Assembly (NCBI GenBank): GCA_003221825.1
Contig: QHUE01000148.1
Span: 1 to 7,394 of the forward strand
DNA length: 7,394 nucleotides
From: Gemmatimonadota bacterium
Lineage (GTDB): Bacteria > Gemmatimonadota > Gemmatimonadetes > Gemmatimonadales > GWC2-71-9
Direction: 5' to 3'
Below, piece after piece: positions 5,241 through 7,394 of this stretch (positions within the stretch are counted from its first letter, which is position 1; the number at the start of each line of letters is the position of its first letter). The position numbers and the translations under genes are program-made. The notes under the pieces were generated by a model. It had not been told where the DNA came from, made no database searches, and saw nothing but the letters and a program-made list of their open reading frames with translations.

Positions 5241-6391
5241 CGCGATCGACGCCGGCTGGCGCCAGCCTCGGGTTGCGCCGAGCCTCGCCGAGGTCTACCG
5301 CACGGTTCCGATCAAGCCGGGCGCGTGGTGGAAGAAGGCGCTGGCGTTCGCGGGACCGGGGTATCTCGTCGCCGTCGGCTACATGGATCCCGGCAACTGG
5401 GCCACCGATCTCGCGGGCGGCGCGCGCTTCGGCTATACGCTGCTGACCGTCATCTTGCTCTCGAACCTGATGGCGATTCTGCTGCAGGGTCTCGCGGCGA
5501 AGCTCGGCATTGTGAGCGGCCGCGATCTGGCGCAGGCGTGCCGCGATCACTACTCCCGCCCGATGTCGTTCTTCCTGTGGGTGATCTGCGAGATCGCGAT
5601 CGCCGCGTGCGATCTCGCGGAGGTCATCGGCTCGGCGATCGCATTGAACCTGCTGTTCGGCATCCCGCTGGCGTGGGGCATCGTGATCACGTCGCTCGAT
5701 GTGCTGATCGTGCTCTACATGCAGCACAAAGGATTCCGGCTGCTCGAGGCGCTGGTCGTGGTCCTGATCGCCACGATCGCCGGCTGCTTCCTGTTCGAGA
5801 TCCTGATCTCGAAGCCCGAAGCCGGCGCGGTGCTCGCCGGCTTCCTGCCCAGGGCGACCATCCTGCGGGACCCGGACAAACTGTACATCGCGATCGGCAT
5901 CCTCGGCGCGACCGTCATGCCCCACAACCTCTATCTGCATTCGTCGGTCGTGCAGACCCGCAGCTACGAGGAGACGGCGGCCGGCAAACGCGAGGCGGTG
6001 AAGTTCGCATTCATCGATTCGACCGTTGCGCTGTCGTTCGCGCTCTTCATCAACGCCGCCATCCTCATCGTTGCCGCGGCGACCTTCCACCGCGTGGGTG
6101 AAACGGGCGTCGCGGAAATCCAGGATGCCTATCGCTTGCTGACGCCGCTGCTCGGCGTGACGGGCGCCAGCGCGGTATTCGCGTTCGCGCTGCTCGCGTC
6201 GGGTCAGAATTCGACCCTGACGGGGACGCTGGCGGGCCAGATCGTGATGGAAGGATTCCTGAACATCCGGATCCGGCCCTGGCTGCGGCGCCTCATCACC
6301 CGCTTGATCGCGATTGTGCCCGGTTGCGGTGTTCATTGCGACGCTCAACGCCTGGCTCCTGGTGCAGACGTTCAAAGGGTGGGTCAGCTGA
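5230..6391 (+). pseudogene. mntH: NRAMP-family Mn2+/metal transporter MntH, with internal deletion and frameshift
   Basis: NRAMP transporters import Mn2+ or Fe2+ with protons across the inner membrane. The first 364 residues are normal. They include TM1 with the metal-binding MDPGN (D53, N56), TM6 with ATVMPHN (A227, M230, H232) and the GQNSTLTGTLAGQIVMEG segment (325-342) in TM8. After RLITRLIAIVP (354-364), near the start of TM9, the frame turns into a non-membrane stretch. The last helix (LNAWLLVQTF) is found in the +1-shifted frame at 6323-6391, with its TGA overlapping the next gene's ATG. The sequence between is missing: by comparison with E. coli MntH from memory, about 57 codons covering most of TM9, TM10 and the following loop. 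A deletion length of 3n+2, near 170 bases, fits the frame change. As it stands, frame 1 runs on into the USP gene (open to 6825, 531 residues). Transport activity would be unlikely. No Shine-Dalgarno precedes ATG 5230, consistent with coupling to mntR. Confidence 0.8.
6323..6391 (+). pseudogene. mntH: Frame-shifted remnant of the last MntH membrane helix
   Basis: Read from 6323, 22 codons give a hydrophobic helix containing LNAWLLVQTF and then a TGA stop at 6389-6391. This matches the usual NRAMP C-terminal helix (compare LNIWLLV in E. coli MntH, from memory). It is one frame away from the upstream transporter. It shows that the original gene ended here and overlapped the USP start by one base (TGATG). 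Confidence 0.75.
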
Positions 6392-6825
6392 TGTACAAGC
6401 GCATCCTCGTACCGCTCGAGAACGGACCCGCCGACGGCGCCATCCTCTCACACGTCACCGGTCTCGCGAAGCTGCTCGGCGCCGAAGTGGTGCTGGTCCA
6501 CGTCGCCGACGGATGGGCGGCGCGGAACATGGAGCAGCTCAACCTGCGCGAGTCACAAGAAATGAAGGAAGACCGGGCCTATCTGGAGCGGATGTCGCAG
6601 GAGCTGCGGCAGGCGGGCATCGCAGTGGACGCGGTACTGGCGGCCGGCGACCCTGCGAAGGAAATAGCGGCGACGGCGGAGCGGGAAGCGGTCGATCTCA
6701 TCGCGATGGCGACACACGGGCACTCATTGCTGAGCGATGTGGTTCACGGCACCACCGCGACAGCATTACGACACGTCAGCCGGATTCCGATCCTGATGGT
6801 CCGCGTGCCTGCTCCAACGCCCTGA
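6391..6825 (+). CDS. Universal stress protein, UspA family
   Basis: This 144-residue single-domain USP has the normal family length. It opens with MYKRILVPLENG, the first beta strand and the conserved Asp-region loop (here Glu in place of the usual Asp), then VVLVHVAD (about 33-40). The ATP-binding region near the C-terminus reads ATHGHSLLSDVVHGT, fitting G-x2-G-x9-G-[ST] except that the first Gly is Ala. This is followed by the closing strand IPILMVRV. An AAAGGGTGGG stretch (6374-6383) sits 7 bases before ATG 6391, so it can be translated independently. Its start overlaps the original mntH stop (TGATG). Because of the upstream deletion it is also read in frame as a C-terminal extension of the truncated transporter. 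USP domains occur next to or fused to transporters in many bacteria and are thought to sense ATP or stress. A regulatory link to manganese uptake is inference. Confidence 0.85.
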   Translation: MYKRILVPLENGPADGAILSHVTGLAKLLGAEVVLVHVADGWAARNMEQLNLRESQEMKEDRAYLERMSQELRQAGIAVDAVLAAGDPAKEIAATAEREAVDLIAMATHGHSLLSDVVHGTTATALRHVSRIPILMVRVPAPTP

Positions 6826-7394
6826 GAATCGCGCTGAGACGGCGGTCTCTGGCCTCCCGCAGGAACTCGACTTTTCCTTTATACGCCTTCTCAATGGACT
6901 GTATCAACGTGCGCTGCTGGTCGGGATCGAGCTGCGCCCAGTGGGCGAGCTGCTGCCACCAGCTCTCGAAGCTCGCCAGCAGGTGCTGCGTGAACCCGCG
7001 GATCCCGCCTTCCCCGGCGGCCAGGTGGTAGGTCAGGTGCGGGCCGGCCGCCGCCCAGCCGATCGCTGGGCCGAGCGATACGGCGCGGTCGAGGTCGTCG
7101 ACGCTGATCACGCCTTGCACGACCAGGTCGATGCATTCCCGCCATACGGCAGCCGACACGCGACCCACGACGTAACCGGGGATCGACTTCTTGAGGACGA
7201 TGGGGAAGCGGCCCAGGGAGCGCAAATACTCCACCGCGCGCTGCATGCTGGCGGGGGACGTACGGCCCTCCGGCACCACTTCGACGAGTGGAATCAGCTC
7301 CGGCGGGTTCAGCGGGTGGGTGACGAGGCAACGGTCGAGCCGGCGCATTCGGCCGAAGATCTCGGTCGGCGAGAGGCCGCTCGACGACGAGCTG
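6776..7394 (-). CDS. 3-hydroxyacyl-CoA dehydrogenase family oxidoreductase, C-terminal part (5' end beyond window)
   Basis: The frame is open to the right edge, so about 205 C-terminal residues are present and the NAD-binding Rossmann domain lies outside. In-window order: SSSSGLSPTEI (the conserved Ser region, upstream of the first in-frame ATG at 7348), THPLNPPELIPLVEVV with the catalytic His and the paired Glu, then KKSIPGYVVGR and the helical C-terminal domain with GVISVDDLDRAVSLG and GPHLTYHLA. The latter resemble lambda-crystallin, L-gulonate 3-dehydrogenase and L-carnitine dehydrogenase more than the fatty-acid enzyme. The usual reaction is NAD-dependent oxidation of a 3-hydroxy group, and the substrate is not determined. 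The Asn of the common GF-x-x-NR motif is Gly here (GYVVGR). An additional charged tail of about 40 residues may be coiled or helical. Its last 50 bases overlap the convergent USP gene. Confidence 0.85.
   Translation of the reverse strand, partial: SSSSSGLSPTEIFGRMRRLDRCLVTHPLNPPELIPLVEVVPEGRTSPASMQRAVEYLRSLGRFPIVLKKSIPGYVVGRVSAAVWRECIDLVVQGVISVDDLDRAVSLGPAIGWAAAGPHLTYHLAAGEGGIRGFTQHLLASFESWWQQLAHWAQLDPDQQRTLIQSIEKAYKGKVEFLREARDRRLSAILRALEQARGPSGSESG

Noticed and set aside
5140..6375. Long minus-strand open frame (411 codons) opposite mntH
   Set aside because: It is Arg/Asp/Gln-rich with no recognisable fold, and is typical of antisense shadows in high-GC coding DNA. It lies opposite a clear NRAMP gene.
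5230..6825. Genuine designed NRAMP-USP fusion protein
   Set aside because: The NRAMP C-terminal helix survives out of frame, with its own stop overlapping the USP start, so the present fusion is best explained by a deletion. I keep it as a finding pending read data.

Overview
High-GC bacterial DNA with short gaps and many overlapping genes. It encodes a predicted outer-membrane barrel-like protein, so the host is probably diderm. The GC content, gene density and gene mix would suit an Acidobacteriota-like environmental bacterium or similar metagenomic lineage. That placement is inference, because no rRNA or other phylogenetic marker is present.

Layout from left to right: (1) A small secreted or outer-membrane protein on + (86-670) converges with a minus-strand pair and shares its CTAG stop with it. 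(2) The minus-strand operon 3026-667 encodes an SLC1/DAACS symporter followed, through an ATGA overlap, by a membrane-anchored GT2 glycosyltransferase. (3) A 23-bp divergent gap carries back-to-back -10 elements. It separates that operon from a FabL-like enoyl-ACP reductase/SDR (3050-3844) and a NudL-type Nudix hydrolase (3877-4452), which are joined by a G-rich, quadruplex-capable stretch. (4) An AT-rich promoter with a perfect 16-bp DtxR-type palindrome precedes a manganese locus: an MntR-like regulator (4545-5240), an overlapping NRAMP transporter mntH (from 5230) and a universal stress protein (6391-6825). (5) On the minus strand, the C-terminal part of a 3-hydroxyacyl-CoA dehydrogenase family enzyme runs off the right edge and overlaps the USP gene tail to tail.

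The manganese locus is the most coherent system. The regulator has a manganese-type metal site, its own promoter holds a matching operator, and the transporter start lies inside the regulator's end. The transporter is damaged. Shortly after the start of its ninth membrane segment the expected sequence is missing (about 57 codons against E. coli MntH, from memory). The last membrane helix survives in another frame and ends at a TGATG junction with the USP gene. The deletion leaves one open frame that joins the truncated transporter to the stress protein. This is either a recent mutation or fusion, or an assembly deletion.

Other points to check are the symporter, which lacks two acidic residues of the classic sodium sites, and the G-quadruplex motif over the Nudix translation start. 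I see no tRNA, rRNA, CRISPR array, insertion sequence or phage gene. No gene-free stretch exceeds about 100 bases.
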